From Ophioderma brevispina (taxonomy: Eukaryota > Echinodermata > Ophiuroidea > Amphilepidida > Ophiodermatidae): a stretch of DNA of 64,000 nucleotides. Position numbers and translations under genes: made by a program. The notes beneath the pieces were generated by a model, which saw only the letters and a program-made list of their open reading frames with translations, did not search any database and was not told the origin of the DNA. The stretch is taken from the NCBI GenBank assembly GCA_023653785.1, contig JAMKCH010088219.1, positions 16,838 to 80,837 on the forward strand, given 5' to 3'. Shown piece by piece: positions 46,702 through 59,094 of the stretch (position 1 is the first letter of the stretch; the number at the start of each line of letters is the position of its first letter).

Positions 46702-49700
46702 CAATCAATCAATCAATCATTTATTTTGAACTTCAACCATCACAGCAGTGTCATAACAATACAATAAGCAAGCCAAGCCTACTTAAAATGATAATATAAA
46801 GTTAAGAGAAAAATAACAATTCAGTATGAAAAAGTAATATACAACACAGCAATTTTAGCAAGAGGGCAAAGGCATAATGATCAATGAAAGTGAAGCTGAG
46901 AATATGAGATCGAGTCACTGCTAACCGCAGGGCGTGAAGGCGCAGAGAGCCTCCTTCTTAAGGCCGACTCAGAGATTCCCTGAGGAGGTCGCCCCAATTT
47001 CCAAAAAAATCGTTTTTTTTTTGTCATGTACATAATGCTTGTCCATATACTATCACTGTGTAAATTGCTAAGCTTAAATCGAATTCCTTCCTATAGAAAT
47101 CCCAACTTTCTATAAAATTCCGATCCGGAATTTTCTTCTGTTAACACAGTATCTATGGGACCTAATACTACACCTAAATGTGTTTACTGCATCAACAAAC
47201 GAAAAATCCGATTCATCTCACATTTCGGATTGTGCATTTTAGGATACTTTCTTTAGTCTAGTTGACTAGTTTTTCATTATTACCAAAAAAAAATAATTCA
47301 AATCTCGGAGTGGTACGCCCGTGTGTTTTTGTGTTTTTTGTGTTAGGGTTGATTTTTTTCCAGACTTAGTTCTACAATTATAAATATACAACAAATAGAT
47401 ACCACAAGATTATATAACATTAAGCCGGACAAACAAACCAGACAGAACAAACAAATCATGTCCAAAAAGGAGGAACGGGAGAAGAAGAAGAAGGAAAGAA
47501 GGGGAACGGAAAGGAACCAAGAACAGAGGACGGACAGAGGAGGAATAAGTAGGAAGGTAATCACGTGGCATAAAGTAAGGATGGGAAGGAAAGAAAGAGG
47601 CAGGACAAAGGGAATCGAATACAATAATACTACGAAAGGACTGAAGGAGAGAAAGTGAGGATAACAGACTGATTGAGAGAATTTTATTAAGGGCCACCAA
47701 GAACAGGAATAAAAGAGGAAAAAACAAAAAATCAAGAAAAAAGGGGGAGTTATGAGCTTCAGCAGAATTGTAAGTACTGATGATACCTTTCTTCATTCTC
47801 GATTTGAAGGAGAGAGAGATGAGAAATTTAGAGTCCTCGGAAGAAGATTTCCAGAGTAGGTCCTGGGATCTAGCATTGTTTGTGCTTGGCAAGGACAAAG
47901 TCGTTGCAGTGATGAAGGATACATCCCTATATCTAGTGTCATAATGATGAGAATGGGAAACCTAGTTAGAAAAGTCTCATGCAGAAGATCTGTCCACGGG
48001 AGCAAGCCCATATGGAAACTGATACATGAAGGTTGCCAACTTACGCTTGCAACATATCGTGTATTTTGCAGAGTTACAAGTAAAAGAACAAAGGATTTGA
48101 GTTGATTAAGCCACAGAGAATTTGTACAGGTCCGGGTAATTCTCTTTTGAAGGAGGAAATAAAGAATTAAGATAATGTTTGTTAGGATCACAACCAAATC
48201 ATATCAGCATAAGACAAATAAGGAAGGACGAGAGAAGTATAGTCTTGTTCGATGATCTTTGGGAAGAAATGGTCGACTTTGCGGATAATGCCATTGTATT
48301 TGGAGACATTTTAAGAGACATGTAGATTTGTGAGAACGCCAATATAAATTATAATTTAATAGGACCTATAAAAAAAAAAAAAAAAAGAAACTTTAGTTGT
48401 CTCAACCTGCTGGATAGATGTATTATCAATTTTAATATCGATGTTTAATATAGGTTTATGCTATGTTTATTTTAAATATCATGTAATTGGTCTTTTATAG
48501 TTCAGAGACAATTTAACATTTACTTTAAACCAAGTGGAAATTGTGTAAGTTCTCATTATTATAGAATTCTAACGTTTAGGGGTCATGATGTGAAAAGAGA
48601 AGTATTAGTATCATCAGCAAATAAAATAAAGTTGCGGAATTTTTGAGCAGAGGGGGAGGTCATTCACTGTATATAACAAAGAGCACTGGTCCTATGATCG
48701 GAGCCCTGAGGAACTCCACACGTAATGGGAACCGAACTTTGTACAATGTGTTTGTTGAAGAGACCGTTTGACCTTCTACCAGAAAGATAACTTCTGATCC
48801 ATTTGTTTAGCAAGGCCTCTGATACCATAGTTTTTAAGTTTATGCAAAAGAATGTTATGATTTATGGTATCAAAGGCTTACTTAAATCAAGAAAGATACC
48901 ACCGTTTGTAGTTTCTTGTCTAAGTTATCAGTTATTAACAATAAATTTCATTAATTGCCATATACGTGGATCTTCTTAGGCCTAAAACCAAGTTGCTTTG
49001 AGTTAGAATGTTTGTGATATTCAATAAAAAATTAAAAATCCGAGCAATGACAACTTTTTCAAGTAGCTTGGATATAGCTGGTAAATGATGATAGGCCTGT
49101 AGTTTGTGAAGTTCGTGCTATCTCCACGTTAAAAATTGGGTATAAATTAGCCTGACTTTAAGTATAGCGGAACAGTAACGCGTTTGAAAGCGAAAGATTA
49201 AATATATGGGCAATGACATCACTGATAGGATTGATGATTGTTTAAGTAATCCGTTGCTGATGTCATCATAACCACTGCCTGTACTGTTCTTCAAACTTAT
49301 ATGTTAGCTCGAATTATTCGTCAGCGTTGTTGGGGTACGGAATAAACTATTGGGGATTAGTAAAATGTGCACGTAGGCTTTGAAAATTTTAGATGGTTCA
49401 GATATTTTTTTTCCGCAAGACTTTACCGATATTAGGCAAAAAAATTATGTGTAGTTTCTCGTCTTTTCCTCGTCCGTTGACGATCTTGTTGCCATCCGTT
49501 TAAGGAAAAAATCGGTAGTGGTTTTCCTAAGTTGCGACCTAACAATTGATTTAGTGTATGCACACATTTGATTTATGTTGTTGTGTTTTTATTAGTTTCA
49601 ATTTTATTAAATAAATATTGTAAGGCTTTTTACTCAGCCGAAAAAGAGAATTAAAATGATTACGGTAAAGTAGTATATTTAATTTTGTTTTTCGAAATCG

Positions 49701-50870
49701 GTTTTGGATATAAAATTTATAAAGTTTATCTTTAGTTTTGAAGTGATTTATTATACCTTTTGTAACCCATGTCTTTTTAGGTGAATTACGTTTTGAAATT
49801 AGTTAGTTTTTAATTGACAGTGGATGTCCATGAGCTCTGTAAACTTTGAGATAAAGAATTATAGGCCATATCCGGGTCGGTCGAATTTATAATATTTCCA
49901 ATTATTAGAGAAGTTCAGTAGTTAAGCCTTTGATATTATTGGATTTAAATTGACGCGACTTTGATGTATGTGAATTGTAAGTGGTGGTATTGTTATAGGC
50001 CCTAAAGGTTTGTTGAGTGAGAAATGCAGGGAAATGGTGCGGATAAAATCAGTAACAATGACACAAGAGTTTGATACGTTGAAACGATTCATTTGGTAAG
50101 ATAATTGGGGGTCCATAAGGGGAGACACTTGTGTGGCCCTGAATGTTAGTCTTAATTCGGGTGGGGCGATCGATGCTGGGGATAAAATCATGGAATAAAA
50201 GATTATGCTGAATCGCTGACTTTGGAATCGGTGTTTCCGTGAGATAGAAGATTTACATTGAGGTCACCCATAATAATAGCAAGGTTTTATTTTCGGAAGA
50301 TATAATATTAAGAGCGTTACCTACTGTAGTAAAAAGTAATTATGGATAACATACTCAGGTTTATAAACAATGCCATTATAGTTTTGATGGAATAAGAGAG
50401 ACTTCGATAAAAAAGAGAATCGCAGTCAGTACGTTAAACGGTTAGGTCGGGCCTGCAGCGATAATTTAAACCAGGCTTAATGAAAAGAGATACACCTCCT
50501 CCCCGACGACTTACGAATACATTCTCAACTGAAATAATCTGCAATGTCAACTAAATCGCGTCGCCCTTCTATCATTACACCAGCTCGGAGAAACCATAAT
50601 ATCAAATTGGTGTTGTAAAGAGGCCAAGTAGTTCACAACATCATTGGTGGTTGTATGAGACTGGCTGGTGTTTTAAATGGAATGAGAGATAAATTAAAAA
50701 CAATTGTTATGGGATTAGGTATGGGTGTAAATGGTGTTTTGTTTGGAGTAATATCGACATGGATGTCATTCGTTACTATGACGTCAGTGGTATCAGAGGG
50801 ATCATCAGACGGGAAAAGAGAGCTTCAAAAGAAAAAGGCTTTTAATTTCGTGGAACAGACGTAGGCCAGG
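46702..50870 (-). pseudogene. LINE (Jockey/CR1-like) relic, endonuclease to 3' tail
   Basis: Minus-strand frames show, in order, apurinic-endonuclease blocks RRGGGVSLFIKPGLNYR (near 50495) and IMGDLNVNLL (near 50265). Reverse-transcriptase blocks follow: GISNGLLKQS (about 49255), a KLLEKVVIAR-type segment (about 49070), AFDTINHNI (about 48865) and the catalytic FADDTN (about 48610). A C-terminal HSHHYDTRYRD lies near 47940. The order and motifs are those of a non-LTR retrotransposon. Many frameshifts and stops show it is dead. The 3' part contains a purine-rich stretch (47455-47720 on the plus strand) and an R3 repeat insert (46965-47175). A short (TTGA)n tail at 46702-46719 marks the 3' end. 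I cannot place the clade firmly. Confidence 0.85.
46965..47175 (+). repeat. Interspersed repeat R3, copy 2
   Basis: TTAAGGCCGACTCAGAGATT, then CACTGTGTAAATTGCTAAGC, AATCGAATTCCTTCC and a CCGATCCGGAATTTTC block match the other R3 copies. It lies inside the 3' region of the LINE relic, so it probably inserted later. Confidence 0.55.
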
Positions 50871-52089
50871 AGTCAGGACATGAAGAAACACTAAGACTAA
50901 GGTGTACAAATACACCAAATCAATATAACTACAAGTCCTTAGTATTTAAATATTCAAACACAATTTTATAAGGAAAATGTACGCAATAAAGTCAGTTAAC
51001 TATGATACTTATTGGAAAATACCAAAACCAAAGGTGTGGAAATTAGTAACAAACAAACTAACAGTACACCAGGTATTTCGAAAATAAATTTATACAACTT
51101 TACCCAATTTAATACTGGTACAAAGTAACAATTGCATGCCGTTTTGTATAATATAGAACATAATATAGTATGCATTAAATTCAAAAAAGATTAATATACC
51201 TGCTGGTTAGTATGTTTATGTGTGAAAGAGTGTGTGTTGTGTGTGTGTGTGTGTGCCATTGGGGTTTGTTTTTGTGAGTGAGTATAGAGATAAGCATAGT
51301 GCACCATTTAGTGTCAAAAATAAATTTACTACAATATAGGCAGATTAAGGCCATTCTCCTGTGAAAGAATACATTGGTAGTATGGGTGTGAATGTGTGTG
51401 TGTTTTTAAGTGTTTTTATCCCCAAGTATGACATGTGTTTGGTGGTGGTGGTGTGTGTGTTGTGTGTATGTTTGTGTGGTATTTTGTGTAGTTCTTGACG
51501 TATTGGGAAGTTGTCAGCAGACTTAATGCCCATCCAGTAGTAAATCATTATGGAGTAGGTAGTTAGCATTAATAAGATCTATCTGCTTATATTACTGTAT
51601 TTAGAACAAAAAATGTGTACAGTACAACTTGCAACAACGTAAACAAAGAACAATATTGCCAGGTACAATAAAGGTCATATATAATAGAAACATTATATTA
51701 CAAAAATAAGTATAATACACCAGCCATTTGAGTATTGAATGTGTGATGTGTGTGTGTGGTGTGTGTGGTGTATATGTGAGTTGTAGAACGGTGTGGTGTG
51801 TGTGTGTTTGTATGGCATATGTAATTACATTGCGCAAGTGAAACCAAATTAGATTCGATTACTGAATCTTACACATCATAGATTATATTCCAAAGCATAA
51901 AATAATTATATAAATAACTAAATAACTGTACAAAATACATCATACATGTGAATTCAGAAAGTAAAAAAAAAAATCACAGGCGCATTTTGGTCGTAGGACA
52001 AACAATGCAATCCTCGGGAATGACAAAAAATACTTATGCATCTTATGGAGAGTTAACACTTACAATACAGGTATAGTTGGACAATAAAT
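50871..52089. repeat. AT-rich stretch with three GT-rich microsatellites
   Basis: GT-rich tracts lie at about 51222-51257, 51387-51480 and 51736-51812. All are imperfect. I see no gene. Frames over them encode Thr/His repeats. Confidence 0.6.
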
Positions 52090-53860
52090 TCATATACGAC
52101 AATTGTGTATATCTGAATAATTCATCAAGTTCAAGTTCTCAATAGGTATCATAATATCCACATATACATATAAAATTAAACTTTCATCAGATATGACAAA
52201 AACGACATTTCCGAGGAATATATATAGAGAGCTAGAAAAGATTACATGAGGCGGTGATGAGCAGGGAATAAGGAAACACAAGACATGTGAACATGACTGC
52301 CAAAAATACCACTCTTAATTACCATGCAAACATTTTGATAGCTATATGCTGATAATAGGCATAGGAGGTACAAATTACTACAGATATTATAATAAGGAAA
52401 TACAGAGGAATATATAAATAGCTATAAAAAGATTAAATGATAATGAAATAGCAATGAAAAGGAAAACACATGAACATTTGTGAACATGACTGCCAAAATA
52501 CCATATTAATTACATGCAAACATTTTGATAGCTTAATATGCTGTTAAATAGGCATATGAGGTACAAATTACTACAATATTATAAGATGAAAATACAGATG
52601 AATATATAAATAGCTAGAAAAAGATTTAAAGGAATAGATGATGACCAAGGAAGAAGGAAACACATGGCATGTGAAAATGACTGCAAAAAAAACCATATTA
52701 ATATACCATAAGCATTTTGATGGCAAATATGGATTTTTTCTAAAAAAAATAAAAAAAATGAGAATTTTATCAGATATGATAATGATGACATTGCGAGGAA
52801 GACATATTAATGCTAGAGAAAGAGAAAGGAGTAATGATGAGCAGTAAGACGGAACACGTAACATGTGAACAAACCAAATACATGTTAAATATACCATGTA
52901 AACATTTTCATAGCATAATATGTTGGTAAATACTCATATGAGATACCAATTACTTTATATATGACATAATGAAAATACAGAGAAATATATAAATAGCGTG
53001 AGAAGGAAAGAATTAAAGAAATAGATGAATGAGCAAGGAAGAATGAACCATGACATGTGAACATGACTGCCAAAAAACCATATTAATATACCATGCAACC
53101 TTTTGATTGTCCTAATATGATAAAATATCCCATAGTGAATCAGATACTTCCGATATGAATAAAATGAAAATACAGAGGACTATTTATAAATTCTGAAAAA
53201 GATTAAAGATTAGCAATGATGAGCATGAAGAAGGAAACACATTGACAATTAAAACATGACTGTCAAAAAACCCATATTGATATTATGTAACTTTTGATGG
53301 CATACTTTTTGATAATACCCATATGAGATACACATACTTCAGATATGACATGAAATCAGAGAAATATAATTAGCTAAAAAATATGAAAGGATTGATGATG
53401 AGCCCTGAAGGAGGAAACACAATGGCAAGTAAACATGACTGTCAAATACCATTTAATATTCCATGTACACCTTTGATTGCATAATATGTTGATAAATACC
53501 ATTTAAATACGATACTTCAATATGACAATACTAAAATACAGAGAATGATATACATAGGCTAGAAAAAGATTAAAGGAATAGATTATGATCAAGGAAGAAA
53601 GAAACACCTGGCAAGTAAAAATGACTGCAAAAGGTACCATATTAATATACAATGTACACATGTTGATGGCATAATATCTTGAGTGAAATATTTCAGATAT
53701 CATAGCAAAAGAATTAAGGAATATACAATGATCACGGAAGGGAGTAACACATGGCATCGATCATGACTGCTATATAATACCATAAATAATGTACCATGTA
53801 AACATTTTTTAGACTGAATAACAATTGTTATGTTTTGCTATACCAGAAGATACATGTGAT
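52090..53860. repeat. Tandem array of about nine units of roughly 190 bp
   Basis: The landmark ACATGACTGCCAAA recurs near 52289, 52485, 52673, 53061, 53253, 53433, 53618 and 53762, with a variant unit near 52867; spacings are about 144-196, mostly 185-196. Each unit also carries AAAATACAGAGGAATATATA, AGCTAGAAAAAGATTAAAGG, GATGAGCA.GAAGGAAACAC and AACATTTTGATAGC. Units are diverged by substitutions and short indels. It is a satellite-like array of nucleosome-scale period. Open frames over it are shadows. Confidence 0.85.
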
Positions 53861-55139
53861 ATTCAAAAGAGTTTTGCATTATGACATAATTCAGTAACTA
53901 ATATTACTGGCAGGTGAATTGCAACATTTTAAGTAAGTATAACACATCATTTAAACAAATGAATGTTGCGGTGGAAAGTGAAATTCATAATTAATGGGGG
54001 GTAAGAAAAACTATTTCTCAAGTACCTTTAAACTTGGCATTTATTATCAAATATAACATGGGTGCAATTGAGAAAATCTAGATACCTTCATTGACTGTTA
54101 ATGTAATGTAACGTGAAGCGTCTTAGCGAACGCAACCGCAGTGGTTGCGTAAACATTTTGCAAAAGCGTGCCGAGTGTTTTGTGCTTTACAACCTTTTTG
54201 AAGGATTGCTGACATAATTTTGTACTGTTTGTTTCTTCATATTACTTTTCCTATCCAAACATAAATTGATCCAGGCCTGACTCAAGACCGGCGTGTTAAT
54301 TATGTGAAATGCATGTCGGGGCAAGTCTCGCAGGGAATTAAAGCTTACACCATCTTTTCGACAGTGTGAACTAAACATATCATAAACATTCCTGGATAAT
54401 TCTCATAAAAATAAACAATGATTTTTTTTTTGTCGACATGCAAAATACAGAGGCGCCAGGGTCATGAAACTGTGAAAATAATGCGTCGAATCAAGACCTC
54501 TGGACTGTTTCCGGTTAATTCTTTAGAATGGGCACGAGCACGCTTATTTTCGCTGATTACCAATAATACACACGAACGAGCAGGCGGACGCTGTTTCCGC
54601 ACCTACCTACTGTGCACTACCACTGTGTTAAATACGTCACACTCGTCATAGCAACTACAAAATTGCTATAGCCCACGCTATTTTGGAAGCCATTTTGCAA
54701 ATCTGCAAAAAACATCGTGGCTGATTTTTGCAACGGTAGACTTTCTGAACAAACCACATGCCTGACAATGTTATTGGATATCTAAGGATCATTTTGTAAG
54801 CGAGGGTCGCCTGGCGAAATCAACGAGAAAGTGCATTTTTTCCTGCTGTAAGTACGGTGCGTACCCGTAGATACTACAGTCTGAATAATAATTTGTTGGA
54901 CAGAATCGAACACACGCGAGCGTGGACTTTGTGAGCCAGAAGGAACATCGCACTTCGATTCGCGAGGCGTAATTGGTCGAAGAATGCGCCGAACCTCCGC
55001 ATAGATTCCGAGACGCGTAAATGCATTTGCTAACATTTTACGAAAACCTCCAACTGCGCGTTCATGCCGGACAAAACATGGCGCCCATACCGGTATCTCG
55101 TTTTATTTAAATCTGTGGTTAAATTCCAGTCCTGGTAAG
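53861..55139. other. No gene confirmed; CpG-richer patch
   Basis: Between 54780 and 55080 CpG dinucleotides are denser than nearby. A minus-strand frame of 84 codons is open there (AEVRRILRPITPRESKCDV is a typical segment). I do not recognise it and see no start or splice site that would establish an exon. Confidence 0.3.
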
Positions 55140-55871
55140 CCTTTCCTTTGGCTCCGGTGTATGACGTTTTCATTTCGTGGACTGCGGGACAGACTTTGTT
55201 TGACAGTTTTATAGAGTTTGCTAATAATTTTTGTTCAACAATCAAATTCACCGCTGAGCAATCCACTACTTCTATTCCTTTTCTTGACATTAGGGTCTCC
55301 ATTGAGGACAATCTTCTAGTTACAGATCTTTACACTAAACCCACTGATATACATCAGTATTTACATTGGTCATCATGTCATCCTATGCATACCAAGACGG
55401 GTTTGCCTTATGGATTGGCTTGGTCAAGACGATTAGCTTGAATTTTTTTCACCAGCGAACAGTTGAAATCACTGACCTCTACACATGGATAGCGGGTTGC
55501 CGCACAGTTGAATGGTCGCCGAGTGTCACAACAAGAAGTTGCTTTTCTAACTTGGCAATATGGCGGGAAACAATGCTTACACCTGCTGGTGCACATATTC
55601 CACACAGATGTTAGATTGTTATACAAAATTCATTTAACTTTGACAAGGTGTATGCATTGTTTGCAGCCATATTGACAAGTTAAAAAAGCAACTTCCTGTT
55701 GTGACACTCGGCGACTCAGACCCGCTCTCCATGTGTAGAGGTCAGTGGTTGAAATCATAGCCTATAACCATGACTACTATAAGTCTTCATTTTTATTCGG
55801 TAACGCAGTTGAAAAGACGAGTGACGCTGCACAGGCAGACGAATTTCTGTTTAGCGAATCGTCTTGGCTAG
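55140..55871 (+). pseudogene. Penelope-like element reverse-transcriptase relic
   Basis: The plus strand encodes FANNFCSTIKFTAEQS, SIPFLDIRVSI, TDLYTKPTDIHQYLHWSSCHP and a following PYGLAWSRRL. The series IKFTxExS, IPFLD, DLYxKPTD.HxYL..xSCHPxH, IPYxxAxRxRR is diagnostic of Penelope-like retroelements. The catalytic YxDD region just upstream (about 55150-55165) is garbled by a frameshift, and another shift lies near 55430. A hAT-like MITE splits the frame at 55470-55747, after which related reading continues to a TGA at about 55869. It is non-functional. The element class often carries hammerhead ribozymes, and one such motif occurs at 4.3 kb. Confidence 0.85.
55470..55747. mobile_element. 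hAT-like MITE with perfect 8-bp target duplication
   Basis: The ends CACTGACCTCTACACATGGA and, on the other strand, CACTGACCTCTACACATGGA are identical for at least 20 bases, and the arms stay similar for about 100. GTTGAAAT flanks both sides (55462-55469 and 55748-55755). Eight-base duplication and CA...TG ends fit the hAT superfamily. The 278-bp element has no transposase. It interrupts the Penelope relic. Confidence 0.9.
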
Positions 55872-56229
55872 TTTGATTTTTTTTCGTGATTGCCAAAAAT
55901 CTTCGCGAGGGTTGTTTTTCCATATACGGGCAACGATGAATCATTCAAGCCGATAATGACTAATCAAAGACGTGATGCAATGATGTAATATTACTGGATC
56001 AAACTTTTTCACAAAGCGTGACCTTTGTACGTGCACAATGCACAAAATAAACCGTACCTGACAAAGTGATTCGGCCCATCAGTTGAATGAAATACGCTGT
56101 GAGCGATTCATGGAAGTTAGCAATTTCTATTAAGGGAGGAGATTCGCGTGTGGTATTGACTTGTGAACGGTAGTAATTCGTAAGCGGGAGTGATTCGTAT
56201 ACATAGAAGGCATTTATTCGAAAATGCAA

Positions 56230-57260
56230 CGAATACGAACAAAAGTCATGAAAGAATTGTTTGTGGCCGAAAGTATTTGTGTAGAGACCAGATCAAGATG
56301 AGGGCCTGCTTGAAAAGTGCTTGTCACTGACGTTGAATTACCCTCAATAAAGAAAGAATAAACAACAAACAAATAAACGTAACGTATTCCTGAACCTCAT
56401 TTCTCTTCAATTTACCACGTTTTGTAGAAGAAAACAAAAGTAAAGGATACTCAACGACCTATATCCCTAACGTCCCTTGAGGAAAATCTGACGATCACCG
56501 CAAAAAAAAGAGAGGTAGCGTTATTTTTCTTGTTAGATCTAGGGCCAATTTCCCCCTAAAACAATGCAGGGGTCCGCTCCGTGATTTTTTTCAAAAGTGC
56601 ATTTAAAGGTGCAACGAGATATTTTGAGGCACCCAAATATTAGTATCATAATAGTAATTTTGTATAGATTACACACTCAGTAGATTTCTTACCTTGTATT
56701 TCGCTACAGAAATGTCTTAAAAAGAAAAAGGCGATTTTGATTTGTTTATATTTCAATATAAAACATAGACTGAATTTCGTATTTGCTCCTATAAGAAATT
56801 AGAAATTTTTGTACCAAAGAAACCTTTCTCAGCTTAATCCTTTCAGAAGGGGATATTTTTGATGGAAAGCTTTGCATCAGGGCAAAAATCAGTACTTTCA
56901 ATTTTTTAGGGACACCTGATATGTGAAATCTCTCGTTGCACCTTTAAATGCGATTAAGAGATGTTAGGGATACGCAAATAGACATGGGGGTCACGCATTA
57001 AGTTATGGGTTATGGTTCTGCACCCAAAAATGTTAGGTCAAAGTCTGCCAAAGAACTTTTGTAATGATTATTTCTTCTTTTTTTTTTTGTGTTTCTTTTG
57101 AAAATAATGAAATATGACGTCCACGTTAATTTAACAAGCTCGAGGTTTATTTGTTCGTTAACGAGGATAGGTATTTTGGGCTTTGACTGAAAAATAAGTA
57201 TGCTCACTCTTAAATGAGGTGGTGAAACGCCTGAAATATTCCATGCATGGGCTGGTTGTG
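56230..57260. mobile_element. FB1 foldback relic, copy F
   Basis: Old FB1 sequence is recognisable at 56395-56480 (CCTCATTTCTCTTCAATTTA, CGACCTATA) and 56985-57250 (GGTTCTGCACCCAAAAATGT, TTAGGTCAAAGTCTGCC, AACGAGGATAGGTATTTT). Both ends are gone. A 337-bp TTAA-flanked MITE lies in it. Confidence 0.6.
56607..56943. mobile_element. TTAA-flanked MITE, 337 bp
   Basis: Left AGGTGCAACGAGATATTT and, on the other strand, AGGTGCAACGAGAGATTT form terminal inverted repeats. TTAA lies on both sides (56603-56606 and 56944-56947). Noncoding. The terminal sequence differs from the other TTAA element at 34596, so it is a separate family. Confidence 0.8.
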
Positions 57261-59094
57261 CTCATACATGAAAATAATCAGTATGTTTAATTTTAGTTTT
57301 GAAGGGCACGTTAAAAAGGAAACCTTTTAAAAAATCCAAAAGTCCGTACTTTCCTGTGTATTTTTAATGGGACAGATGCGATGAGATGGCATCACGGGTC
57401 CAGCTTGAACTTGGCAAAGAAGATCGAAGTCTAAAAGGATAGTGGAATTCCTCTAGTTGATTGTATTTTCCGTCGTGTAACCTTGTTGATGAAGTTAAGG
57501 GTCCACCACACACCACACACAAGACTTATAGCATAACATATCTCAACCGGTTTTATGTCACCGATTCTGAAAAAAAAAAAAACCAAGCGTGAAAAAAAAA
57601 ATGTAAGCACATTTCATTTGCGGGATGCAATCGCAATTTAGACCGGGTGTTACGCGCTGCGTATTGACGTTATTGGAGGTTGAAGCGATCGCGCTGACCG
57701 CATTTTTGGATAGCAGGATTTTTCTGTCTAGAGTTTTAATGATCTCTTTTCTCACTCACAGGTAGACTAGAAAATTATACAGAGAGGTATAAATATTTGC
57801 AGTAACCCAATATTGACAACCGATTTGCGAGAATCAACTGATTTAGGTAATTGAAATACATTTTTTTTTAATTTATTTTTGTTTGACCTTACAGCCTCTT
57901 GGATGGATGGCGCACGGGTGTACGTGGATCGTGCAAGGGACCCTGGAAAAAATAAGTTGCCAAAGACATATGGGTACGGTGAACGACCTCACCATATATA
58001 GATATAGAAGTGAACAGCCAATATGTAGTGGCGTATGTTAATCTCCAGATGAAACAAGTTCTAATGGACTAACCAGGTGCGAAGTACAAGTCTATGGAGA
58101 TGTGGTAATTGTCATCATGCTGATATAGGCGCTGAAGGGGAAAATAGTTCTAACAAGCACTCCCTCTTAATTAACGTGAGAAGAAATATATCATGCATAT
58201 GGTGCTCCGCACTTCGATGATAGGAATTTGAAGATTAATGGAAGATATTATTAAATTCATGAATTGTCATGGACATCTTACTCTGCCTCAAATTAATCCA
58301 AAACATTCCCCCTCCCCGATTTAATCCATCATAATTGAGATTGGGTTATTACTATCAGACGAATATCGATTTTTCTCAGATCTTAGCCAAGGTGGAAAAG
58401 GACCTGAGGATTTCTCTCTAGCTGAAAGTTTCCCTCTTTTTACCCCTTGCCTTCAAAATTTTTGCCCACCCCTAATGACGCCACTAATTTTTCTCATACC
58501 AATGACATATTAAGGCCTAGAAAATGTTTCCTTTAGATGCTATGAAACAAAAGAAGGGACATTAAGCCTGATTCAGAGATTTCGAAATATGAATTTTTTT
58601 GTGTTGTATTAAAAATAGTCATTAGACAATAATGATAAAAAAACATTTATGCACAGTATAACAGTGCCAACTAGGATACCGTGTTTAACAACATTCCGGA
58701 TCCGGAATTTATAACAAAGTTGTGATTTCATATGAAGGACTTCGATTGAGCTTAGTTATTTCACACAGTTTAGTATATGGGACAAGATTAAGTATATGTA
58801 AGGACGATTCAGGGAGGGGGCGGCCAAGTAGCGTCGTTTTTGCCGTTCCCATAGGGTTAGCACGTAAGCATAAAACTTGACAAATTTCTAAAGTGCGAAA
58901 ATATTGATATCAATATTTTCCACTCAAAATCGTTGAGTGAAGATATCAACTCAGTCTAAGTATTTTTTTGGTCTGAAAACGGTACAAAACGGGATCCATT
59001 TTTGAAGAGGCTTGCGGGACCTCATGTTCATCGGCAGAGTCACCGCTATTATAGGCTGCGGACCATGTACCATGCCCGGTACCAGGTAGCCACA
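57261..59094. other. No gene seen; R3 repeat inside
   Basis: No exon supported. The R3 repeat is annotated separately. A string of poly-A runs near 57570 and a CACCACACACCACACAC run near 57507 are simple sequence. Confidence 0.4.
58560..58800 (-). repeat. Interspersed repeat R3, copy 3
   Basis: On the minus strand it reads CATATACTAAACTGTGTG, AAGCTCAATCGAAGTCCTTC, GAAATCACAACTTTG and TTCCGGATCCGGAAT, matching the other R3 copies. TTAAGCCTGATTCAGAGATT at its left edge matches TTAAGGCCGACTCAGAGATT at 46963, suggesting this string occurs at both ends of the family. Confidence 0.6.

Noticed and set aside
47343..47898. Multi-pass membrane protein on the minus strand
   Set aside because: The Phe/Leu/Ser-rich frames come from a pyrimidine-rich strand in the 3' part of the LINE relic.
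52090..53860. CRISPR-like array
   Set aside because: The repeats are about 190 bp, diverged along their whole length and without unique spacers, in an animal genome.
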